Notes: generated by a model from the letters alone, not told the origin. A stretch of 64,000 nt of DNA from Eustoma russellianum (GCA_036186865.1 AP025062.1:33614631-33678630), one strand, 5' to 3'; shown: positions 49,622 to 61,301, counted from the stretch's first letter. Numbers and translations are program-made.

Positions 49622-49945
49622 TGAACCTAGATTTGAGTGCCGGAGGATGGTAAGGATGGGCCAGGGACCTCAGGCGATCTTTAAATGAACCTAGATTTGA
49701 GTGCCGGAGGATGGTGAGGATGGGCCAGGGGCCTCAGGAGATTGTGTTGTTTGCATTCATGGCACATGCATTACATTATGGCGGTTCGTGACATACGGGT
49801 CACGGGCGCTCAGGATGGTGTACGGTGGCGGGGCCACGTACACTCAAGATGGTGTACGCTGGCAGGGCCACGCAAACTCAGGATGGTGTACGGTGGCGCG
49901 GCCACGCACACTCAGTATGGTGGCTGTGGGTGGGTACGACCCACA
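49622..49945. repeat. Tandem repeats in the G4 LTR
   Basis: Two 63-bp copies with AACCTAGATTTGAGTGCCGG (49624 and 49688), then about four copies of a 38-bp unit with GGTGTACGGTGGCGGGGCCA (about 49810-49930). Confidence 0.8.
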
Positions 49946-50775
49946 GCCACTCAGTAGGACCCGGGTTCATTCATTGCATGGTAGAGATATTGACATCATG
50001 TGTGACATGATTTCGTTGTGTGTGACATGCATAGCTGGACATGCATCATGAAGTTGCACATTATTATGTGGAGTGACTTACTTTCTGCGGCTTATTTACT
50101 TCATTGGTATGTATTGTCCCCTTCTTTGTCTATATGATTATCTGTTTGATGTATGTCATACTTGAGAAGAACATGCATCACGGTAAGGTAGATTGAGCTG
50201 ATGAATTATTTATTTTTTATTTATTTTTGAAGTCTTGTCTGTTAAAAATAATTGAGTGAAATTATTTGTGGACTAAGGATTTGTATGTTAACTATAAAAG
50301 TTATTTGTACTTGCTTCTGCATGTATGATTTTTATAACAGGTATATGTAGGCTGCTTATTGAGCCCGTTGATTTGGCTCACACCACCACTCACCAGTTTT
50401 GCAAGTAGGAGAAGTTAGGGTATGCTTACACAGGTATTAGTGTATCGGGGAAGATCGAGACGAGAGATTTCAAGACTAAGGATATTCAGACGGGACTTTC
50501 GAGGGTTGGTTGAGGCGGTTATTTCGATATTCGAGGTTTATGTATTTTCGAGATTAGTGTTTACATACATTTGACTATTGTACTGATTTAGAAACTTTTA
50601 GACATTGTGTTAATGATGATGATTATTTTATCATGTTAGTAATGACTTCCGCTGACATCGAGTTACGTTATTATGATGACGTATAGTTGATTTGTATCGA
50701 CGCCTTGTATTCTCCTTAGCAAGATACGGCGGATGCACTGTTCTCGATGCTAGGGCTCGGGAGCGGGGCGCTACA

Positions 50776-51122
50776 GTGATTATGTTCAGCCAGCACTTTA
50801 AAATTTAATTTTCTTTTGAGGGACCAAAAGATCTCATGTCTTTCTTATCTTTATAGGGATCGAAGTTAACATATTAAAATATATTTTTAAAATATTTCAT
50901 AATTTTTGGAGTTGTCAGCTTTCTAAAAAGGGGTACAGGTTTAAAGAATTCGAGAAACTGTTTTGAGGTTTTTTAAAGAATTTAAAAATAGGGTCTATTT
51001 TCGCTAGCCAGAACTTTGCCTCGCCCCTTTATAGTGCTCTTTGTATAGGTGTTACAGCCTAAAAATAAACATGTAGAAAGGCGCCCTGCTAATATGCATG
51101 TCAGACGATGAGAGACAATGAA
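50776..51122. other. Unassigned sequence between G4 and the Copia element
   Basis: No feature recognised; AT-rich on the left. Neither side gives a target duplication for the adjacent elements. Confidence 0.4.
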
Positions 51123-51456
51123 TGTAGTTGGCACAATCAATCCTGTACCAAGACGCAGTCGTTCACTATGTGTATATGAAACAACAAAATAAATCAAACC
51201 CGGGGCGAGTCAAGGACTCTGTCCTTAAGACGTATTGCTCCGGTATACTGTGCCCAACCGGTATGAGCAATCGTCTCCCAGGATACAACGGGTACCTGTT
51301 CAGTTGAGCGGCACTGCTGAACTTGAACTCCTTCGAACCTTTGAATGTCCTGACTTCTCCCGGACGAAATGCAAGACTCACGTGCTATTAATGCAAATGC
51401 TTTCAATGCTTGAATTGTTTGTAGGTGGTGTGTTTATGAAAGAGCCATTAGCCTTC

Positions 51457-51692
51457 TTTATATAGGGGAGTCGGAGGTACCGTAACCGTTGGATCAAAAC
51501 CGAAGTTTAATTTAAGCCGTTGGATTAAAACCTCCTATCCAGATTAGGATGGTTTAATCTCAGCCATTAGATTGAAGATAGATTATCAGGTTTAAACCTG
51601 GAACGTTGGATGGAAACCATATTCGGTTAAGCGGTTAAGACAGTTTAAATCTCGGCCGTTAGATTAAAGCTGCTTTACTCACTACCGTTAGA
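51457..51692 (-). promoter_or_regulatory. Copia LTR promoter: TATA box and six MSA-like sites
   Basis: On the - strand a TATATAA box (51457-51464) is preceded upstream by TCCAACGGTT (51484-51493), TCCAACGGCT (51515-51524) and TCTAACGGCC (51654-51663). All three match the MSA consensus YCYAACGGYY bound by MYB3R factors in G2/M-phase plant promoters. Near-matches lie at about 51562 (TCTAATGGCT), 51602 (TCCAACGTTC) and 51683 (TCTAACGGTA). The other LTR has the same sites 5915 bp to the right. Confidence 0.6.
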
Positions 51693-51787
51693 TCACAACA
51701 GATGATCTTATCTTGAATGGAGGAGGATAGAGTTTGATTCATTTTGAATCAAATCTGCCAACAGAATCAAATCTGCGCCTGCTGTCA

Positions 51788-52035
51788 GACTTCGATCGAT
51801 CACATCGATCGATCGAAGTGACATCGATCGATCGATGTGATCGACTGATGTCTGACTGAGTACATCATTCGATCAAATTGATCGATCTAAGAGACATCGA
51901 TCGATCGAAGTGATCGATCGGTGTCTTCTGATCCACTTAGATCGATCAATCAAGCGATCGAAGCTTCCTGATCCACTTCGATCGATGACATCGATCGATC
52001 GAAGTGACATCGATCGATCGATGTCATCGATCGAT
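51788..52035. repeat. CGATCGAT-rich palindromic array in the Copia LTR
   Basis: About ten copies of ATCGATCGATCGA-type palindromes, often ended by AAGTGACATCGATCG, repeat at roughly 20-45 bp; the other LTR repeats them at 57703-57951. The array lies at the upstream side of U3. Confidence 0.85.
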
Positions 52036-52861
52036 GTCCGTCAGAAGCTTTTACGCCACGTGGACACTTCCAACATGGCATTCCTCCATACGGGTGACAC
52101 GTCACCCATCCACAACATTTCCATCTACTTTGAGCATTAATTTCACATTCACACAATACATAATTGAGTGAGTTCACATCCTAACATTAACTACTCGTTA
52201 AGGATTCATTAAGCTCATAGTACGTTGCACAACCAAGTTTTGCAACTTTCATTAACGGGCCGAAGCCCAAATCTTCAATCTCCAACGATGGGTCAAAGCC
52301 CAACCTTAAATTCTCCAACAATCCCCCACATGAATGTAAATTAATGTAGACACTTATGCAAACTCTGAGGAGAAGTCAGACAAGAAAATATTGCATCAGA
52401 TAGCTTCTGGCTTTGAACCTTTCTTAGTGATGTATCATCGGATCCACTCGGCTAAGTAGTGACTTGATGTCTTGAACTAGTCAGCCTTTGTTGTGAACCA
52501 AGACAATGACACTCACACAATATTTTCTTTAACACCCTTTCGGTTCTCATGGTTGTGTTCGTTTTGGCCATGAACAACCTGGTTTCAGAAAGTGTTTTAG
52601 AGAAATCTTGCCACCCAGACTTTCTCATAGAAGCGGCCTCACTTCACACTTACATAGGTGATTCCTATCAAGAGTATTCTGCCATACTCCACTTGACGTA
52701 TCAAGATATAGGACATCATTAAAAGCCTTAGCTTACCCTAAAATCTCTGCAGACAGCACTTTTGTCAGACGGAATGAGTAAGTGCTAACTGAATCTTCAT
52801 AACTTAGTTGTCCCATTGAACCAAGATTCTGGGATCTCCAGTCAACAAGGTTGGGTTACCA

Positions 52862-55800
52862 TTACAAAGATTCATGCATTATGGGCTTCAATCCCATTCC
52901 GTTTGTCAATCTTGACATCTGATCTCTAGGCAAGCCTTTTGTAAGCGGATCCGCAAGATTCTCCATTGATTTTATATAATTTATGGAAATCACGCCATTA
53001 GAGATCAACTGTTTAATGGTGTTATGTCTCCGACGTATGTGTCGTGACTTACCATTGTAAATGCTGCTTTGAGCACGTCCTATAGCTGACTGACTATCAC
53101 AGTGTATGCTAATAGGAGCTATCGGCTTAGGCCAGCACGGAATATCTTCCAGAAAATTCCGAAGCCACTCAGCCTCTTCCCCAGCTTTGTCCAATGCTAT
53201 GAACTCAGCTTCCATAGTGGACCTAGCTATGCATGTTTGTTTCGTGGATTTCCACGACACAGCAGCACCACCAACAGTGAACACGTATCCACTGGTGGAT
53301 TTCGAGTCCTTACTATCTGATATCCAATTTGCATCGCAGTATCCTTCCAACACCGCTGGATATCTCGTGTAATGTAATCCAAGATTCATTGTGTATTTCA
53401 GATACCTCATCACTCTGTTAAGAGCTTTCCAATGATCATCACTTGGATTACTCGTAAATCTGCTCAACTTGTTTACTGAACAAGCTAAGTCTGGTCTTGT
53501 ACAATTCGTTATGTACATCAGACTCCCGATTACCTGAGAGTACTTCAACTGGGCAACAGGTTCGCCTCGATTCTTTCTTAAGTGCACACTTAAGTCGAGC
53601 GGGGGTCTTTACCGGTTTCACATCCTCCATATTGAACCGTTTTAGAACTGATTCAATATAGTGAGTTTGTGACAGTATGAGTCCCTCAGTCACCCTAGAA
53701 ATCTTAATTCCCAGAATAACATTAGCAACTCCCATGTCCTTCATATCGAAGTTCCTCGTCAACATCTTCTTTGTGTTTAAGATTATGTCCCGAGTACTTC
53801 CCATGATTAGCATGTCATCTACATAGAGACACACTATCACATATGCATTCTGTGTGCTCTTAATATAGACACACTTGTCACACTCATTGATCTTGAAACC
53901 ATTAGCTAACATGGCTTGATCAAATTTCAAGTGCCACTGCTTAGGCGCTTGCTTAAGCCCGTACAAGGACTTAACGAGTCTACAAACCTTAGACTCTTGT
54001 CCTGGAACCACAAACCCTTCGGGTTGTTCCATATAGATTTCTTCATCCAACTCACCATTCAGAAACGCAGTCTTTACATCCATCTGATGGATTTCCAAGT
54101 TATAGACTGCAGCAATTGCTACTAGCATTCTTATAGAAGTGATCCTAGTCACCGGTGAGTAGGTGTCAAAAAAGTCAAAGCCTTCCTTTTGTCGATAGCC
54201 TTTAGCTACCAACCTGGCTTTATACTTTTCAATAGACCCATCCTCTTTCAGTTTCTTCTTGAAAACCCACTTACAACCAAGTGGTTTACTTCCAGGTGGA
54301 AGGTTAACCAACTCCCAAGTGTGGTTCTGAAGAATCGAGTCTATTTCACTGTCAACTGCCTCTTTCCAGAATGGAGCCTCTGGAGTTGACATAGCCTCAG
54401 AAAAATTCCTTGGCTCATTTTCTACCATATAGGTTAGAAAATCTGGTCCAAACGAAGTTGGCATTTTGGCACGCTTGCTTTGACGAAGCTCCTCATCTCC
54501 TTGAGGAGTCGCCTCACGCAATCGCTTACCAAGTGTTGTTACTTCTTGAATTTTGTCTTTCCTCGGAAAGACATCTTCAAAGAACACTGCATTCCTTGAC
54601 TCCATGACAACGTTTTCATGTATGTCAGGAATATCCGACTTGTGCACTAAGAAACGATATGCACTACTGTTAGTTGCATAACCAATGAATATGCAATCAA
54701 CTGTTTTAGGCCCAATTTTAACTTGTCTTGGTTTCGGTACAGCAACCTTCGCCAGACACCCCCACACTTTCAAATATTTATAACTAGGCTTATAGCCTTT
54801 CCACAGTTCATATGGGGTCTTATCCGTCTTCTTGGACGGAATCCTGTTTAAAATGACGTTGGCTGAGAGGATTGCTTCCCCCCACAAGTTCTGAGATAAA
54901 CCCGAACTTATCAACATAGCATTCATCATCTCTTTTAGAGTACGGTTTTTGCGTTCAGCAATACCATTCGATTGAGGTGAATATGGTGCAGTCGTTTGAT
55001 GAATAATGCCACTTCCTGAACAGAATTCATTAAACGGTGTATCATATTCGCCACCTCTATCACTACGAATTGTTTTAATTCGTTTGCTAAGTTGATTCTC
55101 AACTTCATTTTTATAATCCTTGAAAGCATCAAGGGTCTCATCTTTGCTACTTAGCAAATATACATAACAGTATCGTGTGCAATCGTCGATAAAAGTTACG
55201 AAATACTTTTTACCACCTCTTATTTGCACAAACTTTAAATCACACACATCGGTATGAATTAAATCCAAAGGTTCAGTGTTCCTTTCTATTGAAGGAAATG
55301 GCGCCTTTGCCATTTTCGCTTCAACACATATTTGACATTTTCCTTTGTTATTAAAGTCCAGTTTGGGCAATAAGTCAAGATTACTCATACGTTGTATTGA
55401 CTTGTAATTAACATGTCCCAAACGAAAATGCCATAAACAAGAAGATTCAAGCATGTAAGCAGAAGAGGAAGCAATTTTATTAGCCTCTGCGGGCAAATCT
55501 CTTTTGGGTACAATAGTGATGACATTCAATTTAAACATCCTATTTGACAAGTACCCTTTCCCCAAATACATGCCATTTTTCGAAAGAATAACTTTATTGG
55601 ACTCTAACACTAGTCTAAAACCATGCATGACTAGAAGAGATCCAGATACTAAATTCTTCCGAATATCAGGGACGTGTAGCACATTCTGCAGAGTCAGATG
55701 CTTCCCTGATGTGAGCTTCAGAACAACTTTGCCCTCGCCTTCAATCTTCGAGGAGGCCGAGTTTCCCATAAAAAGTTGTTCATTGTTCCCGGGCTGATAC

Positions 55801-56894
55801 TCCGTGAACATCTCTCTGCTGGAGCAAACATGTCTAGTGGCGCCAGTATCAAGCCACCACTCGCGTACGTTCCCCACAGCATTACACTCTGAGACCACCG
55901 CACAGAGATTCAGGTCATCCATTGCGTCGACCAGATTTGCTTTCGCTTTATTCTGATTTTGATTCTTTTTGGGCTTCCTGCACTCACTGCTTCGATGCCC
56001 TGGTTTACCACAGGTATAACACTTACCTGTGAACTTCTTTGCAATTTCCTTGCCCTTGGAGTTCACACTCAAAGTGTTATGCTTCTTCTTGTTCTTTGCC
56101 TCAGCAACATGAGCTTTGGCTTGACCAGAAGACATGGATGGCTTTCTTTCGGAGCGACGGTTGTCCTCCTCAATCCGAAGACGGACTATCAAATCCTCCA
56201 TCTTCATCTCCTTTCGCTTGTGTTTGAGATAGCTCTTGAATTCCCTCCACGAAGGAGGCAGCTTCTCAATCACAGCCGCAACTAGGAAAGATTCACTGAG
56301 CGTCATGCCCTCCTCTTCCATTTCAGAAACCAACATCTGTATTTCTTCCACCTGCGAAATTACAGTTTTGGAATCTAACATTTTATAGTCGAGAAATTTC
56401 CCAACTATCAACTTTTTAGTACCCACATCTTCTGTGCGGTACTTTTTGTCCAAAGCCAACCATAATACTTTTGCAGTTTTAAAAGTACAAAATATGCCAT
56501 AGAGAGAATTATCTAGGCATCCAAGAATCAAATTTAAACAACAGAAGTTTGTGTATGCCCAGGCCTCAGCACCCAAGGCATTCTGCATATTCTGTTGTTG
56601 ATCCTCCACAGGCTCAACCACAGGTGGATCCTCGCTGAGCATTCTGGCCAACCCCAACGCAGTGAGGTAAAACAACATCTTTTGCTGCCACCTCTTGAAG
56701 AAGCTTCCAGCAAATTTCTCCGGCTTCTCCACCTGAGCAGCAGTGGCAGCCGGATTCATTTGAGGCCCTCCAGTTGGTGCCAACGGAACCGTATTAATCT
56801 GCGGTCCGGCAGCAACATTGTTTGCCCCTTCTGGTGCGGACACGGAGTGAGCACCATTGAAGCCGTGAACAGAGTTTGAACTCTCGTTCTCCAT
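52862..56894 (-). CDS. Copia Gag-Pol polyprotein (one frameshift)
   Basis: From the ATG ending at 56894: Gag with a UBN2-type region (about residues 60-250, LLVAAVIEKLPPSW-like core) and a CCHC knuckle CYTCGKPGHRSSEC (about 292-305); protease WWLDTGATRHVC (about 347-358); pre-integrase HLGHV/CQICVEAK zinc region (about 490-545); integrase with HTDVCD, RSDRGGEYD and SPQSNGIAERKN; then RT from CKWVFKKKL to MDVKTAFLNGEL, SLYGLKQAPKQW and CLYVDDMLI. At about 53600-53606, a run of five C on the coding strand, the frame shifts. The second frame continues with GSLMYITNCTRPDLACSVNK and RNase H (DANWISDSKDSKSTSGY, ARSTMEAEFIA, HCDSQSAIGRA), ending at 52862 with GMGLKPIMHESL. All catalytic motifs are intact. 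It makes the particle and enzymes for its own retrotransposition. Short + strand frames opposite it are shadows. Confidence 0.93.
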
Positions 56895-57026
56895 TCCTGT
56901 TCAGTTAGATCAAACGTAGAGATCAGAACTATCACAGGTTCAAGAATGAGTAGAAAGAGACTGCAAAACAGTACGAAACTGCTTTTGCGTGGGGAAAAAA
57001 AACGGTACAGAAATTAATTGAATTGA

Positions 57027-57041
57027 AATACGTCTTAAGAT
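57027..57041 (-). other. Putative primer-binding region complementary to the LTR itself
   Basis: Immediately after the 5' LTR end (CCAACA) the element strand reads ATCTTAAGACGTATT. It is not complementary to a CCA-ended initiator tRNA, but 13 of its bases (CTTAAGACGTATT) are the exact complement of AATACGTCTTAAG inside the same LTR (57140-57152; also 51224-51236 in the other LTR). Confidence 0.55.
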
Positions 57042-58235
57042 TGTTGGCACAATCAATCCTGTACCAAGACGCAGTCGTTCACTGTGTGTATATGAAACAA
57101 CAAAATAAATCAAACCCGGGGCGAGTCAAGGACTCTGTCCTTAAGACGTATTGCTCCGGTATACTGTGCCCAACCGTATGAGCAATCGTCTCCCAGGATA
57201 CAACGGGTACCTGTTCAGTTGAGCGGCACTGCTGAACTTGAACTCCTTCGAACCTTTGAATGTCCTGACTTCTCCCGGACGAAATGCAAGACTCACGTGC
57301 TATGAATGCAAATGCTTTCAATGCTTGAATTGTTTGTAGGTGGTGTGTTTATGAAAGAGCCATTAGCCTTCTTTATATAGGGGAGTCGGAGGTACCGTAA
57401 CCGTTGGATCAAAACCGAAGTTTAATTTAAGCCGTTGGATTAAAACCTCCTATCCAGATTAGGATGGTTTAATCTCAGCCATTAGATTGAAGATAGATTA
57501 TCAGGTTTAAACCTGGAACGTTGGATGGAAACCATATTCGGTTAAGCGGTTAAGACAGTTTAAATCTCGGCCGTTAGATTAAAGCTGCTTTACTCACTAC
57601 CGTTAGATCACAACAGATGATCTTATCTTGAATGGAGGAGGATAGAGTTTGATTCATTTTGAATCAAATCTGCCAACAGAATCAAATCTGCGCCTGCTGT
57701 CAGACTTCGATCGATCACATCGATCGATCGAAGTGACATCGATCGATCGATGTGATCGACTGATGTCTGACTGAGTACATAATTCGATCAAATTGATCGA
57801 TCTAAGAGACATCGATCGATCGAAGTGATCGATCGGTGTCTTCTGATCCACTTAGATCGATCAATCAAGCGATCGAAGCTTCCTGATCCACTTCGATCGA
57901 TGACATCGATCGATCGAAGTGATATCGATCGATCGATGTCATCGATCGATGTCCGTCAGAAGCTTTTACGCCACGTGGACACTTCCAACGTGGCATTCCT
58001 CCATACGGGTGACACGTCACCCATCCACAACATTTCCATCTACTTTGAGCATTAATTTCACATTCACACAATACATAATTGAGTGAGTTCACATCCTAAT
58101 ATTAACTACTCGTTAAGGATTCATTAAGCTCATAGTACGTTGCACAACCAAGTTTTGCAACTTTCATTAACGGGCCGAAGCCCAAATCTTCAATCTCCAA
58201 CGATGGGCCAAAGCCCAACCTTAAATTCTCCAACA
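57042..58235 (-). repeat. 5' LTR of the Copia element
   Basis: Ends TGTTGG (57042) and CCAACA (58235). TATATAA at about 57372-57379, MSA-like sites at about 57399-57607, GATC-rich array at about 57703-57951. About 99% identical by eye to the other LTR. Confidence 0.92.
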
Positions 58236-61048
58236 GAAAGGTGTATGTTAAACATGAAAGAGAGACTAACAAAAAGAAAGATAGCTAATATGGAAAAATA
58301 CGATTTATATGACAATTGAGAAGCATAACATCAGTGATAGAATACAGTGGAGACAGTTGATTAACGTAGCCAATGTCAAATAAAAGTGATAATGTTTAAG
58401 TGTAAATTTTAGACACTTAGGGTTAAATAACAGTTGAGATGATATGATAGCTTTGAAATATATGTATTTTAAGAAGCATATTATACATTAGGTATTAGGA
58501 GATGCACAACGAGATAGAATTTATGCTACAAGAAAAAAAAATAAATAAATAAAATTTATAAATAAAATGCAAAAGAAATGATCGATCCTTATAATCGATC
58601 CTACTCGGTAAATGGTTGAGTGTGAATGCCTCATTTGGATGAATAAAAATGGGGAGTGATAAAAGATACATATTCAAATGACTAAAACTGGAAAGGAAAT
58701 TTAAAAACGTAAACGAAATTTCATACCAATCATTTAACATACCGCTTTAGCCTAGATAATCCATGAATCACCTTTTCTTTTCTTTTTAATTATTTTATTT
58801 TTCCTCTTCAGTGATGTGCGGTTTAAGAAAATTGCTGCCGGCAACAAAACACAAATTTTATTGTGGTCATTGATCAACTATTGACCCAATAAAATGATGA
58901 AAAATAAGTTTTATCTACATATGACCCATAAATTTTCTACACATTTTATTGGTCAATGACCAACTAATCATACTTAGTCATTGACCATTGTAAAATTGGT
59001 GGCAAGAAAAAGGCAGAGTTGAATACTCGACCTATTTGACGAGGGACCGTTACGTCATAGGATGTTCATCGTACGTTTGTAGTTGGTCCATTCTTTCTCT
59101 TTTTCTTTTTCCCCGGAGAGGGGAGGAGGGGATGGGTGTTGGCCTGAGTTGTTTGGTAGAGAGAAACATATCAGAAAAGAAGAAATGTGAAAGGTGCTAA
59201 ACAGAAAAAAAAAAAGTTCCGGAGTAATAGGCTTTTGCATTTATGTCAGGTCTGGAGAAAGGACACAGCGCGATCTGATGTACGCAGATTTATCCTACAT
59301 TTTGCGTAAAATGCTGTTTCCGAAGCTCGAACCGTGACTTCAATATCCAACCGGAATGAAGAAAGATAATAAATAATAACAACAATGTTAAAAAAAGCCA
59401 CTAAGGATAAAAGAAAAGATTTGTTTCTGTGGAAAAGTAAGAGTGCACAGCTTGGTAAAAAGTGCAGAATGTTAACTAGATCTGGTGTAGGGCTAATGAC
59501 ACTTCTCATCATTGACATGTGAGTTTTAATTTCCATGTCCCATTGTCTCCCAGAAGAGTTAATTATCTATTTTTTCTATGTAAAAGTGTTTTTCATTGCA
59601 TAAAATATTCAAAACTATTGGCATCATAGTTTTTATCCAAAACATACTAATTAGTTACGGAAAATATTAGGTGACTAGATGGAAACCTACCATAGCAACT
59701 GTAAAGGCGTTTCCGATACAATAGGCTGTCGCGTTTGTAGAGAGTTTGGAGAAAGGTCGTATCATTTCGCAATTTGATGTAAACAATGTTAATCTATGTA
59801 AGATATGCTATTTCCGTATCTCGAACTTATCATCTCAAAGTCATTAAACATCGTTATCTCTTGTTACAATAGCAGGTTTAACATTAAAAAAAATTGCTAT
59901 CTTGTTTCTCCCTCAATGCTAAAATCTCCACTGCTACCTCTCCTTTGTTTGTCGACCTTATTCGCCACCATCCAGCCTCAGTCTCCTATGGACACCCCAG
60001 CTTGAACCAAAAGCTAATCCTCATTCCAGCCTTCTCTCTGATAAGAACCCAAGATTCATGCACCATTCGGGACCACTATTAATCAGCTCCGCTCAACCTG
60101 TATCGACACTTCATGGCCCCCTTTCACCTCCACCAGCCCCTTTTCTCTTTCAGATTGATTGATGAAGCAAGGGTGATTAGAAGAGGCTGTGGATGGCAGG
60201 CAATGAATAGCAGTAGAGAGATTGATGGTGATGGTTGGTTTTGAGAAGATGAGGATGTGAAAGATGGTGGAGATGGGACGCCGCCAACTTTCGCCATTAT
60301 CTTCCTCATAAAAGTGCAGAGAGAGGTGGGAAAAAGGAGAATTAGTAGAGCAGTCAAAGGAGGAAAGGGGCCCGGATGGTGGTCGGGGATGGGCAAGAAT
60401 GGCGGATCTAAGTGAGGCGGTAGAGAAAAGAGTGGTAATTATTCAGAGAAAATGAAGATAAAGATAGAGTGATTATCCGCCCATAGAGATGGAGGGAACG
60501 GAGCGAAGAAAAGAAGACCGGAGAGGATGGCGGAAGATGAGCTTGGGAAAAGGATGATAAAAAATTTTATTTTTTTGCCTTACGTTTTTTATGTTAAACC
60601 TATCATTAGGTTTTTATCCGGTCACTGCATATTTTAATTATCATTGTTTTAGATAGAAAGTATAATAACAAAATATTTGGATGTTTTGTGCAGCAATAAA
60701 AACTTTTGGATAAAAAAAAAAAAAAACTCTCTCTCACAATTTCTGGCATGCTTCTGATTATCCTCCTATATTTTCCTTTCTCTCTTCCTTTATGTCATTA
60801 TAAAAGACTGGTCATAGAGCAACTGATAAAGTTGTTGTTTTGTGATCTTAAAGTCACGGATACGAACTATGAAAACAGTCTTTTATACAAAATTGTGTAA
60901 GTTAAGATTGCGTATATCAGATCATAAAGCGATATGCTCCCTCTTCAAACCCTACGTAAACACAAAAGCCTAATGCATCCAAAACGTTAGTGTCATTATA
61001 CTACAATTATGGTACAATAGAAGTGGTCAACCTATTTCTTGTTTCCCC
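58236..61048. other. Upstream region of the WOX gene
   Basis: No coding sequence is supported on either strand. It holds a possible MITE (58835-59006), poly-A/T runs near 59205 and 60710, and otherwise ordinary intergenic text. Short frames such as 59246-59536 or 60124-60396 show no domain. Confidence 0.5.
58835..59006. repeat. Possible MITE / fold-back element
   Basis: An imperfect inverted repeat of about 65 bp per arm: TGCCGGCAACAAAAC...TGGTCATTGATCAACTATTG on the left pairs with CATTTTATTGGTCAATGACC...TTGGTGGCAAG on the right. The length (about 170 bp), AT-rich content and terminal repeats fit a MITE. No target duplication is certain. Confidence 0.5.
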
Positions 61049-61301
61049 TATAAAACAAGGACCATTCTGCCTTTTTCACTTTCACACCTCCATTCCTCTT
61101 TTCTCCCCCTCTGTCTTTTCCCTCTCTCTTTGTTCTATCTCTATTTCTCAGAAAAAAATCTCATCACTCTTGTTTCTTATCCACCTAAAATCTTGACCTT
61201 TGATAACTAAAAGCTCTTACTAAATTATTTTCATAAACATAAGCTCCCAACCCTTTTCTCTTTTCCATTATAATTCTTTTCCACTCAAACACTTGGGTGG
61301 C
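61049..61301 (+). promoter_or_regulatory. WOX core promoter and 5' UTR
   Basis: TATAAA at 61049-61054 is followed 25-100 bp later by a strongly pyrimidine-rich stretch (61072-61150, CTCCCCCTCTGTCTTTTCCC). This TATA box plus Y-patch arrangement is common in plant promoters. Transcription would begin near 61080. No upstream ATG occurs before 61302. Confidence 0.6.

Larger units (their letters stand above)
46834..50775 (+). repeat. 3' LTR of element G4, carrying a LINE fragment
   Basis: It runs from TGTCATAACCG (46834) to GGGGCGCTACA (50775), about 3.0 kb once the LINE piece (about 46905-47830) is removed. A TATATATA run and two copies of GTGCACGTGTGTAGG (about 47863 and 47891, G-box core CACGTG) follow the LINE piece. 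A 63-bp duplication and a 38-bp tandem array lie at 49622-49945. Open frames (48077-48826, 49701-50051) have no domain. Confidence 0.75.
51126..52320 (-). repeat. 3' LTR of the Copia element
   Basis: Element-strand features: U3 with GATC-rich palindromes (51788-52035) and MSA-like sites (51484-51692), TATATAA at 51457-51464, and an AATACGTCTTAAG block at 51224-51236. The left edge is slightly altered. Confidence 0.9.
51126..58235 (-). mobile_element. Nearly intact Ty1/Copia retrotransposon
   Basis: LTRs (51126-52320 and 57042-58235, about 1195 bp) differ at about eight positions by eye, so insertion was recent in evolutionary terms. Ends are TGTTGG...CCAACA; the left copy reads AGTTGG, with one or two altered bases. 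One gag-pol reading (56894 to 52862) is interrupted by a single frameshift. A polypurine tract (GTGGGGGAT on the - strand) sits at about 52321-52330. No matching 5-bp duplication is seen (ATGAA or AATGT on the left, GAAAG on the right). The primer-binding region is not of the usual tRNA type (see the separate entry). Confidence 0.92.

Noticed and set aside
55504..56285. + strand frames opposite the Copia polyprotein (also 53102-53372, 54189-54607, 56595-56879)
   Set aside because: Antisense shadows of a well-supported - strand polyprotein.
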